A stretch of DNA of 64,000 bases from JAQGMJ01 sp036498945 (GTDB lineage: Bacteria; Pseudomonadota; Gammaproteobacteria; Burkholderiales; JAEUOS01): NCBI GenBank assembly GCA_036498945.1, contig DASYEQ010000008.1, positions 1 to 64,000 of the forward strand, given 5' to 3'. Within the stretch, counting starts at the first letter, position 1. Each line of letters opens with the position of its first letter. A program made the translations under genes and the position numbers. The notes beneath the pieces are model-generated. The model did not search any database. It saw nothing but the letters and a program-made list of their open reading frames with translations, and was not told where the DNA came from. Below, piece after piece: positions 32,239-39,732 of this stretch.

Positions 32239-32652
32239 ATGAACATGCACATGCCGGTTTACTCGGCCTTTTACGCGGCGCTGCTGGGCTTGCTGGGGGC
32301 GTTGCTGACGGTACGGGTGATCCTCTACCGCGGGCGCTTCCGCGCTGGAGAAGGTGACGGCGGGCAGGCGCCGTTGCGGCGGGCGATCCGCGCGCACGGC
32401 AATTTCATCGAGCACGCGCCGCTGGCAATGCTGCTGATCGTGCTGGCCGAGGGGCTGGCGGCGCTACCGCTGGTGATTCACGTACTGGGTGTGCTGCTGT
32501 TGATCGGGCGCCTGGCGAGCGCCTGGCAGCTTTCGCGTTCCCTCGGGCCGGGGGCGTTGCGTGGGGTGGGGGCGGCGGCGACGCTGATCGTCACCATCGC
32601 GGCGGCGGTGGTGGTGCTGTACCGGGTGTCCGTGGTGCTGAGTTTGCGGTAA
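32239..32652 (+). CDS. MAPEG family integral membrane protein (YecN-like)
   Basis: A 137-residue protein with four predicted membrane helices. The first is AFYAALLGLLGALLTVRVILY. PLRRAIRAHGNFIEHAPLAMLLIVLAE contains the family motif (H-x-N-x-x-E-x-x-P), followed by VIHVLGVLLLIGRLASAW and a last helix LIVTIAAAVVVLYRVSVVL. MAPEG proteins include microsomal glutathione transferases; bacterial YecN-type members are uncharacterised. AGGAGATTCC precedes the ATG. The detoxification theme is shared with the OsmC gene downstream, which may be coincidental. Confidence 0.9.
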   Translation: MNMHMPVYSAFYAALLGLLGALLTVRVILYRGRFRAGEGDGGQAPLRRAIRAHGNFIEHAPLAMLLIVLAEGLAALPLVIHVLGVLLLIGRLASAWQLSRSLGPGALRGVGAAATLIVTIAAAVVVLYRVSVVLSLR

Positions 32653-32745
32653 GGCGGGCGAAACCATCCGCCGCCGCCGGGGTCACAGTGCGGTAGCCGT
32701 AAACGGCGCAGACTGGCGCCTCAACCTCGAAAGGAACAGACGATC

Positions 32746-33180
32746 ATGGAAAAACATGCAAGCGTGCATTGGGAAGGCCGGGGCGTCAAAGGCGTGGGCC
32801 GCATCAGCACCGAAACCGGCGCGCTGAAGGAATACCCCTACGGCTACGCCAGCCGCTTCGAGGATGACAAGAAGGGCACCAATCCGGAAGAGATTCTCGG
32901 CGCGGCGCATGCCGGCTGCTTCACCATGGCGTTTTCCTTTGCCTGCGACAAGGCCGGCTTCGCCACCGAGAAGGTGGATACCAAGGCGATGGTGAGCCTG
33001 GTGAAGGAGGGCGACGGTTTTACCATCAACAAGATCGCCCTTACGCTGGAGGCTGTGGTGCCGGGCATCGACGAGGCGAAGTTCCAGGAGATCGCGGCGG
33101 CAGCCAAGGCGAACTGCCCGCTCTCCAAGGCGCTGAAAAGCGTGCCGGAAATCACCCTGACGGCGACGCTGAAGAAATAG
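32746..33180 (+). CDS. OsmC family peroxiredoxin (organic hydroperoxide reductase)
   Basis: A 144-residue OsmC-type thiol peroxidase. It begins ASVHWEGRGVKGVGRISTET. The catalytic pair is visible: Cys in EILGAAHAGCFTMAFSFACD and the second Cys in AAKANCPLSKALKSVPEI, with the Arg/Glu partner region in YASRFEDDKKGTNPEE. This matches OsmC rather than Ohr by the 'GTNPEE' and 'NCPLSKAL' forms. It detoxifies organic peroxides using a dithiol donor. GAAAGGAACAGACG lies ahead of the ATG. No operator was recognised. Confidence 0.93.
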   Translation: MEKHASVHWEGRGVKGVGRISTETGALKEYPYGYASRFEDDKKGTNPEEILGAAHAGCFTMAFSFACDKAGFATEKVDTKAMVSLVKEGDGFTINKIALTLEAVVPGIDEAKFQEIAAAAKANCPLSKALKSVPEITLTATLKK

Positions 33181-33323
33181 GCGATCGTGGGCCGGTGGAC
33201 GGGTTCCGGCACCCCTGATCCCTGTCCCGATACCTACTTTGGTAGTAAGGAAATTCCCGGCGGCTCTGCGTATGATGGACGCATGGCGCCCGAGCGGCGA
33301 CCACCTAACCAGGGGAAGCCATC

Positions 33324-33596
33324 ATGGGGATACTTGCCTTGCTTGTCGCGCTCGGGTGCCATTTCTGGACTGTGAGCCGGATCGGCGGATGGAATCAGTT
33401 GGTCGCCTTCGGCGTGTTTTTTTGCTGGCCGGCCGGCGTGATTCCGCTGATCATCCTGTGGGGTGACGACGAGCATGACATCCGCGTGCCGTTTTTCTGT
33501 ACCGTGGGATTCGTCCTCCTGGCCGTACTTATGCTGCATGGCGGCAAGGGCGGGGAAGACGCGGCGCTGCTGTTGCCACTGCAGTGGCTGGCCTGA
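33324..33596 (+). CDS. Small membrane protein, 90 aa, unknown
   Basis: A short hydrophobic product with about three membrane spans: GILALLVALGCHFW, LVAFGVFFCWPAGVIPLIILW and VPFFCTVGFVLLAVLMLHG. A charged loop DDEHD lies between the second and third. The ATG at 33324 is preceded by AGGGGAAGCC, a good ribosome site. I do not recognise the family. It stands between osmC and rpsO with no co-directional partner closer than 140 bp. Coding is supported by the ribosome site and by codon bias typical of the region, but the short length limits certainty. Confidence 0.6.
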   Translation: MGILALLVALGCHFWTVSRIGGWNQLVAFGVFFCWPAGVIPLIILWGDDEHDIRVPFFCTVGFVLLAVLMLHGGKGGEDAALLLPLQWLA

Positions 33597-33630
33597 GGGC
33601 CTCAAGCGGTGAGGACAGGATTCTAAATCC

Positions 33631-33659
33631 TTGAATCGCCGTGACATTTCTGTTACATT
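33631..33659 (+). promoter_or_regulatory. Predicted sigma-70 promoter for rpsO
   Basis: TTGAAT at 33631-33636 and TTACAT at 33654-33659 are spaced by 17 bases, about 130 bp before the rpsO start. Long untranslated leaders are usual for rpsO, whose product represses its own translation. Hexamers are close to but not consensus. Confidence 0.4.
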
Positions 33660-33787
33660 AACGGGCTGTTACCTCGGTTTGCCGAACCTCGGTTGGGCAA
33701 TGGAAGTCGTTGCGGCGCAGTCTGGCGCAATGGGTTGCCGATCCGGCTTACTGGGATAGCATTTTTCAACCCATTGAGGATTCACTC

Positions 33788-34051
33788 ATGACCATCGTCA
33801 ACACCGCCGAGGTCATCGCCGCGCATCAGCGCGCCCAAGGCGATACCGGCTCCCCCGAAGTGCAAGTCGCGCTGCTCACCGCGCGTATCAACGGCCTGAC
33901 CGATCACTTCAAGGCCCACACCAAAGATCACCACTCGCGCCGTGGCCTGCTCAAGATGGTGAGCAAGCGCCGCAAGCTGCTGGACTACCTGAAGGGCCGC
34001 AACCCGGACGCCTATCGCGCCCTGATCGAGAAGCTCGGCCTGCGCAAGTAA
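33788..34051 (+). CDS. rpsO: 30S ribosomal protein S15
   Basis: An 87-residue primary 16S rRNA-binding protein that organises the central domain of the small subunit. The sequence GDTGSPEVQVALLTARINGL, then HFKAHTKDHHSRRGLLKMVSKRRKLLDYL is diagnostic of S15. ATG 33788 is used: GAGG sits eight bases upstream, and the upstream extension of the open frame is not conserved in S15. It lies next to pnp, the standard proteobacterial arrangement. In E. coli S15 autoregulates by trapping the ribosome on its leader; whether that happens here is not visible. Confidence 0.97.
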   Translation: MTIVNTAEVIAAHQRAQGDTGSPEVQVALLTARINGLTDHFKAHTKDHHSRRGLLKMVSKRRKLLDYLKGRNPDAYRALIEKLGLRK

Positions 34052-34060
34052 GGTCCATGC

Positions 34061-34115
34061 ATGCCCACACAATGCCTGCCACCCCTCTAGGTGCAGGCAT
34101 TTGTGTTTTGGGCAT
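34061..34115 (+). terminator. Long stem-loop between rpsO and pnp (terminator / RNase III-type processing site)
   Basis: ATGCCC, ACAC and AATGCCTGC (34061-34079) pair with GCAGGCATT, GTGT and GGGCAT (34093-34115) around a 13-base loop, with small T bulges. TTTT follows the inner stem. Placement between rpsO and pnp matches the known attenuator and RNase III cleavage region of that locus in enterobacteria. Confidence 0.6.
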
Positions 34116-34271
34116 GTGAAGAGAGAATTTCAATCCACAACAAACACCGGTTCGGCTGATTCTTGATTCCTTCAGGCAATCCGCTCGTGTCGCCTCAAAC
34201 AAGTCACTCGTGACTGAAGCGCCATCAGCGGATTGATTCGGCAAGCCGGTTCTCCAAGAAAGGAAAACACC

Positions 34272-36398
34272 TTGTTCAATATCCACAAGAAGACCTTCCA
34301 GTACGGCCAGCACACCGTCACCATCGAGACCGGCGAGATCGCGCGCCAGGCCTCAGGTGCCGTGCTGGTGACGATGGACGACACCGTGGTGCTCGCCGCC
34401 GTCACCGCAAAGACGTCGGCCAAGGCCGGCCAGGACTTTTTTCCGCTGACCGTCGACTACATGGAAAAGACCTACGCCGCGGGCAAGATCCCCGGCGGCT
34501 TTTTCAAGCGTGAAGGTCGTCCTTCGGAAAAGGAAACCCTGACCTCGCGCCTGATCGACCGTCCGATCCGCCCGCTGTTCCCGGACGGCTACTACAACGA
34601 AGTGCAGGTCGTTTGCACCGTGATGAGCTCGAACCCGGAAGTCGATGCCGACATTCCGGCGCTGATCGGCGCTTCGGCGGCTCTCGCGATCTCCGGCGTG
34701 CCTTTCGCCGGCCCGATCGGCGCGGCGCGCGTGGGCTACATCGACGGCCAGTACGTGCTGAACCCGACCAAGGAACAACTGAAGAGCACCCGCCTGGACC
34801 TGGTGGTTGCCGGTACCGAGTCCGCCGTGCTGATGGTGGAATCGGAAGCCGACCAGCTCTCCGAAGAGATCATGCTGGGCGCCGTGGTATTCGGCCATGA
34901 CCAGATGCAGGCGGCGATCAAGGCGATCAACGAACTGGTGGCCGAAGGCGGCAAGCCCGAGTGGGACTGGAAGGCCCCGGCCAAGGATGAGGCGCTGGTC
35001 GCCCGGCTGGCCGAACTGGCCGAGGCCGATATGCGCGCCGCGTTCCAGATCAAGCAGAAGCAGGCCCGTTCGCAAAAGATCGACGAGATCTGGAAGAACG
35101 TGTTCGAGAAGCTCGGCGTGGGCAGCGAGGGCGGCCCGGACGGCAACACCGTCAAGGACCTGGCGTTCGCGCTCGAATCGAAGATCGTGCGCACGCAGAT
35201 CCTCGAAGGCGAGCCGCGTATCGACGGCCGCGACACCCGCACCGTGCGTCCGATCTCGATCCGCAACAGCGTGCTGCCGCGCGCCCACGGTTCCGCGCTG
35301 TTCACCCGTGGTGAAACGCAGGCCCTCGTGGTGGCCACTCTCGGCACCGCGCGCGACGAGCAGATCATCGACGCGCTGCAAGGCGAGTATCGCGACCGCT
35401 TCATGCTCCACTACAACATGCCGCCGTACGCGACCGGTGAAACCGGCCGCGTCGGTACGCCGAAGCGCCGCGAAATCGGCCACGGCCGCCTGGCCAAGCG
35501 CGCGCTGCTTGCCGTGCTGCCGAAGCCTGAAGACTTCGCCTACACCATGCGCGTGGTCTCGGAAATCACCGAGTCGAACGGCTCTTCCTCGATGGCTTCG
35601 GTCTGCGGCGGCTGCCTGTCGCTGATGGACGCCGGCGTGCCGCTGAAGGCGCACGTCGCCGGCATCGCCATGGGCCTGATCAAGGAAGGCAACAAATTCG
35701 CCGTGCTGACCGACATCCTGGGTGACGAAGATCACCTCGGCGACATGGACTTCAAGGTGGCGGGTTCGGACACCGGCATCACCGCGCTGCAGATGGACAT
35801 CAAGATCCAGGGCATCACCAAGGAGATCATGAAGGTCGCGCTGGACCAGGCACTGGAAGCGCGCCTGCACATCCTGGCGCAAATGAAGCAGGCGATGGAA
35901 GGCGCGAACACCCAGCTTTCCGATTTCGCCCCGCGCATGATCACCATGAAGATCAACCCGGAAAAGATCCGCGACGTCATCGGCAAGGGCGGTGCGGTGA
36001 TTCGTGCCCTGTGCGAAGAGACCGGCGCCACCATCGACATCCAGGACGACGGCTCGGTGACGATTGCTTCGGTCTCGGCCGAAGCCGGCCGCGCGGCGCA
36101 GGAGCGCATCGCGCAAATCACCGCCGAGGTGGAAGTGGGCAAGATCTACGAAGGCCCGATCCTGCGCCTGCTGGACTTCGGCGCCATCGTGCAGGTACTG
36201 CCCGGCAAGGACGGCTTGCTGCATATCTCGCAGATCGCCAACGAGCGCGTGAATGCGGTCTCGGACTACCTCAAGGAAGGCCAGATCGTGAAGGTCAAGG
36301 TGCTGGAAGCCGACGACAAGGGCCGTTTGCGCCTGTCGATGAAGGCGGCCGCGGCGGATGCCGCCGGCGGTGCGCCCGAAGCGCCGGCCGCGCAGTAA
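34272..36398 (+). CDS. pnp: Polyribonucleotide nucleotidyltransferase (PNPase)
   Basis: A 708-residue 3'-5' phosphorolytic exoribonuclease, trimeric core of RNA decay. Two RNase PH domains carry IETGEIARQASGAVLVTMDDTVVL, PGGFFKREGRPSEKETLTSRL and, in the second, GEYRDRFMLHYNMPPYATGE and VVSEITESNGSSSMASVCGG. The KH domain (PEKIRDVIGKGGAVIRAL) and S1 domain (YEGPILRLLDFGAIVQVLPG) follow. The start is TTG at 34272: it gives the family N-terminus MFNIHKKTFQYGQHTV and has AAGGA eight bases upstream, whereas the ATG at 34233 adds 13 non-conserved residues without a ribosome site. A terminator follows. Confidence 0.96.
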   Translation: MFNIHKKTFQYGQHTVTIETGEIARQASGAVLVTMDDTVVLAAVTAKTSAKAGQDFFPLTVDYMEKTYAAGKIPGGFFKREGRPSEKETLTSRLIDRPIRPLFPDGYYNEVQVVCTVMSSNPEVDADIPALIGASAALAISGVPFAGPIGAARVGYIDGQYVLNPTKEQLKSTRLDLVVAGTESAVLMVESEADQLSEEIMLGAVVFGHDQMQAAIKAINELVAEGGKPEWDWKAPAKDEALVARLAELAEADMRAAFQIKQKQARSQKIDEIWKNVFEKLGVGSEGGPDGNTVKDLAFALESKIVRTQILEGEPRIDGRDTRTVRPISIRNSVLPRAHGSALFTRGETQALVVATLGTARDEQIIDALQGEYRDRFMLHYNMPPYATGETGRVGTPKRREIGHGRLAKRALLAVLPKPEDFAYTMRVVSEITESNGSSSMASVCGGCLSLMDAGVPLKAHVAGIAMGLIKEGNKFAVLTDILGDEDHLGDMDFKVAGSDTGITALQMDIKIQGITKEIMKVALDQALEARLHILAQMKQAMEGANTQLSDFAPRMITMKINPEKIRDVIGKGGAVIRALCEETGATIDIQDDGSVTIASVSAEAGRAAQERIAQITAEVEVGKIYEGPILRLLDFGAIVQVLPGKDGLLHISQIANERVNAVSDYLKEGQIVKVKVLEADDKGRLRLSMKAAAADAAGGAPEAPAAQ

Positions 36399-36452
36399 GG
36401 CCAAGGTGGCGCGCGGCCTTTGCGCCGCGCGCTGCTTGCTGTCAGGTGGTGC

Positions 36453-36478
36453 AAAATCTGCGTCAAACGCAGATTTTT
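36453..36478 (+). terminator. Rho-independent terminator after pnp
   Basis: AAAATCTGCG at 36453-36462, loop TCAAA and CGCAGATTTT at 36468-36477 form a 10-bp stem ending in a T-run. It closes the rpsO-pnp unit just before the tRNA cluster. Confidence 0.85.
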
Positions 36479-36516
36479 AGCGAGTTTTCAGGCGGGATTT
36501 GCTACAATCCGTTCAT

Positions 36517-36593
36517 CGGGGTGTAGCGTAGCCTGGTAGCGCGCCTGGTTTGGGACCAGGATGTCGGGAGTTCGAATCTCTCCACCCCGACCA
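36517..36593 (+). tRNA. tRNA-Pro (anticodon TGG)
   Basis: Acceptor arms CGGGGTG and CACCCCG pair; the anticodon stem-loop CTGGT-TTGGGAC-CAG presents TGG; the T-arm GGGAGTTCGAATCTCTC is canonical; and CCA is encoded at 36591-36593. A TACAAT -10-like hexamer lies at 36503-36508, just upstream. First of three tRNA genes. Confidence 0.95.
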
Positions 36594-36679
36594 CTTGTTC
36601 CAGTGCAGGTGGGTTTGAAGGATCGCCCGGCAGTGCGCCCGATGTGTAGTGAGTCCGACGGTAGACCCAGCATGGCAGG

Positions 36680-36756
36680 CTGCCCGTAGCTCAGTTGGAT
36701 AGAGCATCGGCCTTCTAAGCCGAGGGTCACAGGTTCGAATCCTGTCGGGCAGGCCA
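36680..36756 (+). tRNA. tRNA-Arg (anticodon TCT)
   Basis: The acceptor CTGCCCG pairs with CGGGCAG. The D-arm GCTCAGTTGGATAGAGC, an anticodon loop CTTCTAA exposing TCT, and the T-loop ACAGGTTCGAATCCTGT are all present, and CCA is encoded at 36754-36756. It reads AGA codons. Confidence 0.95.
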
Positions 36757-36823
36757 GAAGTGGCGTGAAGATTTGCAGTACCCGTTGCAGCGGTCAAGTG
36801 CGGCGGTGAGTATTAAAGCAGTG

Positions 36824-36899
36824 GTGGCCGTAGCTCAGTTGGTAGAGTCCCGGATTGTGATTCCGGCTGTCGTGGGTTCGAGTCCCATCGGCCACCCCA
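36824..36899 (+). tRNA. tRNA-His (anticodon GTG)
   Basis: The acceptor GTGGCCG pairs with CGGCCAC. The anticodon loop TTGTGAT exposes GTG, and the T-arm GTGGGTTCGAGTCCCAT is canonical. A G precedes the acceptor at 36823 and C is the discriminator, the G-1:C73 pair specific to tRNA-His. CCA is encoded at 36897-36899. Confidence 0.95.
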
Positions 36900-36965
36900 A
36901 AAATTCAGCAGTGCGAGGCGGCCACTTCGGTGGCCGTTTGCATTTGTGCACGAGGGGAAGTTGCG

Positions 36966-37682
36966 ATGAGCGAATTGCTGGTCACCCGCGAGGGGCCCGT
37001 CACCACCCTGACCCTGAACCGACCCGATAAGGCGAATGCGCTCAATGCTTCGCTGGTCGAGGCCTTGCATGAGGCGGTCAACCAGGCCGCGGCCTACGCG
37101 CCGCGCCTGATCGTGTTGCGCGGGGAAGGGCGCAACTTTTGCGCCGGCTTCGACTTCGGCGGTTTCGAGGAAGCGAGCGTGGCCGAGCTGTGCTGGCGTT
37201 TCGTGCGCATCGAGCAATTGCTGCAATGGTTCCATCACGCGCCTTGCGCGACCCTCGCACTGGCCCAGGGCGGCTGCTTCGGTGCCGGCGCGGACTTGTT
37301 CGCGGTCTGCGATGAGCGCGTGTGCGCCCCGGAAACCCGGGTGCGCATGCCGGGCTGGAAGTTCGGCCTGGCGCTGGGCACGCGGCGCTTGAGCGCGCGC
37401 ATCGGCCAGGCGAATGCGCGGCGTGTGCTGGAAGCGGCGGCGGTGGTTGATGCCGCCGAAGCGCAACGCCTGGGCCTGGCAACACAGGTAGCCGAACCCG
37501 CCGCCTGGGGCCCACAGGTGGCGCGCAGCGAGGCCCTGGCGCAATCGCTCACCGCCGAGGCGCAGGCGCGCCTGCATGGCCTGACGCTGGCCGATACGCG
37601 CGCGGCCGACATGGCGGCGCTGGTGGAGTCGCTCACCGCCGGCGACCTGAAGGCGCGCATCCGCGCCTTTCGCGCGCTCTAG
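36966..37682 (+). CDS. Enoyl-CoA hydratase/isomerase family protein
   Basis: A 238-residue crotonase-fold protein. It starts LLVTREGPVTTLTLNRPDKANAL. The oxyanion-hole segments are FCAGFDFGGF and LAQGGCFGAGADLFAVCDERV, followed by RMPGWKFGLALGTRRLSARIG and ARRVLEAAAVVDAAEAQRLGL. The hydratase glutamates normally found after the second oxyanion motif are not evident (Ala/Asp/Lys in their places), so isomerase, hydrolase or other crotonase activity is more likely than classical hydration. ATG 36966 follows GAGGGGAAG and lies 66 bp after tRNA-His. Confidence 0.85.
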   Translation: MSELLVTREGPVTTLTLNRPDKANALNASLVEALHEAVNQAAAYAPRLIVLRGEGRNFCAGFDFGGFEEASVAELCWRFVRIEQLLQWFHHAPCATLALAQGGCFGAGADLFAVCDERVCAPETRVRMPGWKFGLALGTRRLSARIGQANARRVLEAAAVVDAAEAQRLGLATQVAEPAAWGPQVARSEALAQSLTAEAQARLHGLTLADTRAADMAALVESLTAGDLKARIRAFRAL

Positions 37683-37728
37683 GTGCGAACGAGGCGTGCG
37701 TAGGATGCGATCGAGAGGCGGAGTGGTA

Positions 37729-37746
37729 ATTGTGAAAATTGTGAAA
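37729..37746 (+). repeat. Tandem direct repeat upstream of the tpiA promoter
   Basis: ATTGTGAAA occurs twice in direct succession (37729-37737 and 37738-37746), ending 24 bp before the -35 hexamer at 37771. Its position and AT content suit an UP element or activator site. Confidence 0.5.
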
Positions 37747-37770
37747 GTTTTGGCGCGTTTTTACCGCAAT

Positions 37771-37800
37771 TTGACGATATGACGCTAAAACCTTTATAAT
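37771..37800 (+). promoter_or_regulatory. Strong sigma-70 promoter for tpiA-secG (and probably nuo)
   Basis: TTGACG at 37771-37776 and a perfect TATAAT at 37795-37800, separated by 18 bases, lie 50 bp before the tpiA start. The hexamers are near consensus in a GC-rich background, so this is probably the main promoter for tpiA, secG and the downstream region. Confidence 0.8.
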
Positions 37801-37850
37801 TCAAAGGTTTTGCATCCCGAATTCCTGTCTTCCCCAGATCCTTGAACAGC

Positions 37851-38606
37851 ATGGCAACCCGCCGCAAATTCGTCGCCGGTAACTGGAAAATGAACGGCAG
37901 CCTGGCCGGCAACGCCGAGCTGGTGTCCGGTCTTGCCGGTGCGCTGGCGGGCTTTGACGCCGCCGACGTTGCGGTATGCGCGCCGGCGCTGTACCTGCCG
38001 CAGGCGGCCGAACTGGTCAAGGGCAGCAAGATCGCGGTGGGGGCGCAGAACGCCAGTGAACACGCCAACGGCGCCTACACCGGCGAAGTCTCCTGCGCCA
38101 TGCTGAAGGAATTCGGCGTGCGCTACGTGATCGTCGGCCATTCCGAGCGCCGCTCGCTGTTTGGCGAAAGCAATGCGCAGGTGGCGGCGAAATTCGCCGC
38201 CGTGCTGGCCGCGGGGCTCACGCCCATCCTCTGCGTCGGCGAGACGTTGGCCGAGCGCGAAGCCGATACCACCGAGGCGGTGGTGGCGGGGCAACTCGAC
38301 GCCGTGCTGGCGCTGGGTTCGGACAAGCTGGCCGGCGGCGTGGTGGCGTATGAGCCGATCTGGGCGATCGGTACCGGGAAGACCGCGAGTGCCGAGCAGG
38401 CGCAGGCGGTGCATGCCTTCATCCGCGCGCGGGTGTTCGCGCAAAGCAGCCAGGTCGGCAACGGTTTGCGCATCCTCTACGGCGGCAGTGTCAAGGCGAA
38501 CAATGCGCAGGCGCTGTTCGCCTGCCCGGACATCGACGGCGGCCTGGTAGGCGGCGCGTCCTTGCAAGCACAGGAGTTCGCCGCCATCTGCAAGGCGGCG
38601 GCTTAA
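37851..38606 (+). CDS. tpiA: Triosephosphate isomerase
   Basis: A 251-residue TIM barrel interconverting dihydroxyacetone phosphate and glyceraldehyde 3-phosphate. Catalytic residues are in place: Asn/Lys in FVAGNWKMNGSL, His in YVIVGHSERRSLFGE and Glu in VVAYEPIWAIGTGKTAS. The phosphate loop is LYGGSVKANNA, with GGLVGGASL at the C-terminus. ATG 37851 gives the expected N-terminus MATRRKFVAGNWK; a TTG nine bases upstream is less likely. It is first in the tpiA-secG-tRNA-Leu-nuo arrangement typical of betaproteobacteria. Confidence 0.97.
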   Translation: MATRRKFVAGNWKMNGSLAGNAELVSGLAGALAGFDAADVAVCAPALYLPQAAELVKGSKIAVGAQNASEHANGAYTGEVSCAMLKEFGVRYVIVGHSERRSLFGESNAQVAAKFAAVLAAGLTPILCVGETLAEREADTTEAVVAGQLDAVLALGSDKLAGGVVAYEPIWAIGTGKTASAEQAQAVHAFIRARVFAQSSQVGNGLRILYGGSVKANNAQALFACPDIDGGLVGGASLQAQEFAAICKAAA

Positions 38607-38684
38607 GGTTCAACAAGAAGGCGACGGAATAATCTCAGTCGGGCGCGCGTATTGAAAAGCGCGACAAGCCCGCGATTGGAAAAC

Positions 38685-39101
38685 ATGGACATACTGCAAA
38701 CGCTGCTCCTCGTGCTTCACCTCATCGCCGCACTGGCCATCATCGGCCTGGTGTTGCTGCAACATGGCAAGGGCGCCGACATGGGCGCTTCCTTCGGCAG
38801 CGGCTCGGCCGGCAGCCTGTTCGGCGCTTCCGGCAGCGCGAACTTTCTCTCGCGCACCACCGCGATTGTCGCCACCATCTTTTTTCTCACCAGCCTGTCG
38901 ATGGGCTATCTCGCGCTGCACCGGCCGCATGCCGCGGGCGGCGTGATGGAGGGCGTGACGGCGCCCGCCACCGTGCCGGCGAAGAGCAGCACGCCGGCCG
39001 CGCCCACGCCCGCGGCGATTCCGGGGCAGGCCGCCGCACCCGCTTCCGGCGGCGCGGCAACGAGCAACGAGCCCGCGAAAATTAACCAGATACCGAAGTA
39101 A
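38685..39101 (+). CDS. secG: Protein translocase subunit SecG
   Basis: A 138-residue inner-membrane component of the SecYEG translocon. TM1 is LQTLLLVLHLIAALAIIGLVLLQ. The conserved cytoplasmic loop is HGKGADMGASFGSGSAGSLFG, SANFLSRTTAIVATIFF leads into TM2 and LSMGYLALH ends it. A low-complexity Ala/Pro/Thr-rich tail of about 60 residues follows, as in other betaproteobacterial SecG. The ATG at 38685 matches the family start MDILQTLLLVLH, with a weak TTGGAA ribosome site. It lies 78 bp after tpiA. Confidence 0.93.
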   Translation: MDILQTLLLVLHLIAALAIIGLVLLQHGKGADMGASFGSGSAGSLFGASGSANFLSRTTAIVATIFFLTSLSMGYLALHRPHAAGGVMEGVTAPATVPAKSSTPAAPTPAAIPGQAAAPASGGAATSNEPAKINQIPK

Positions 39102-39132
39102 AAGCGTTACAATGTTGTTTTGCGCGATTCGC

Positions 39133-39155
39133 GGACAATTGTTCATTGATTGTCC
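39133..39155 (+). repeat. Hairpin between secG and tRNA-Leu
   Basis: GGACAAT (39133-39139) and ATTGTCC (39149-39155) are exact inverted arms around a 9-base loop, 33 bp before the tRNA. It could be a weak terminator after secG or a processing signal; only TAATTT follows, so termination is uncertain. Confidence 0.4.
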
Positions 39156-39187
39156 TAATTTCCCTCGAAGAATCGCGCACGAAATCA

Positions 39188-39272
39188 GCCGACGTGGTGG
39201 AATTGGTAGACACGCTGTCTTGAGGGGGCAGTGCCGAAAGGCGTATGAGTTCGAGTCTCATCGTCGGCACCA
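39188..39272 (+). tRNA. tRNA-Leu (anticodon GAG)
   Basis: A class II tRNA of 85 bases. The acceptor GCCGACG pairs with CGTCGGC, the anticodon loop TTGAGGG presents GAG, the variable arm GTGCCGAAAGGCGT forms a short stem, the T-arm is ATGAGTTCGAGTCTCAT, and CCA is encoded at 39270-39272. It sits between secG and nuoA. Confidence 0.95.
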
Positions 39273-39333
39273 ATAGCGACAAGGGAACTCAGGCCTGGCG
39301 CCGTGTTTCCATCATGTGAGTTCTGGGCGGTTC

Positions 39334-39693
39334 ATGAAACTCGACGAATACTTCCCGGTATTGCTGTTCATCTGTGTCGGTGTCGCCATCGGCGTGGTGC
39401 CGATGATCCTGGGGCGCCTGGTCGCCCCGCACAATCCCGACCCGCAAAAAAATTCTCCCTACGAATGCGGCTTCGAGGCATTCGAGGACGCGCGCATGAA
39501 ATTCGACGTGCGCTATTACCTGATCGCCATCCTGTTCATCCTGTTCGACCTGGAAACGGCGCTGCTCTTCCCCTGGGCGGCGACAGCCAAGGAACTGGGT
39601 CCGATGGTGTTCGTTTCGATTTTCATATTCATCCTCGAACTGGTGCTGGGCCTGGTGTACCTGTGGAAAAAAGGCGCACTGGAGTGGGAATAG
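39334..39693 (+). CDS. nuoA: NADH-quinone oxidoreductase subunit A
   Basis: A 119-residue membrane subunit of respiratory complex I. Three helices are visible: YFPVLLFICVGVAIGVVPMIL, FDVRYYLIAILFILFDLETAL and MVFVSIFIFILELVLGLVYLW. The conserved loop KNSPYECGFEAFEDARMKFD contains the Cys that is redox-sensitive in homologues. ATG 39334 matches the family start MKLDEYFPVLLF. It is the first of 14 nuo genes in the standard order. The membrane arm subunit A helps form the quinone chamber with H, J and K. Confidence 0.96.
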   Translation: MKLDEYFPVLLFICVGVAIGVVPMILGRLVAPHNPDPQKNSPYECGFEAFEDARMKFDVRYYLIAILFILFDLETALLFPWAATAKELGPMVFVSIFIFILELVLGLVYLWKKGALEWE

Positions 39694-39732
39694 CAGGTTC
39701 GTCGCAACAGTTTCGGATGAGAGGTTAAAAGC

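Noticed and set aside
36517..36899. tRNA cluster as an integration site for a mobile element
   Set aside because: All three tRNAs are intact with encoded CCA; no integrase, no duplicated tRNA 3' end and no composition shift nearby.
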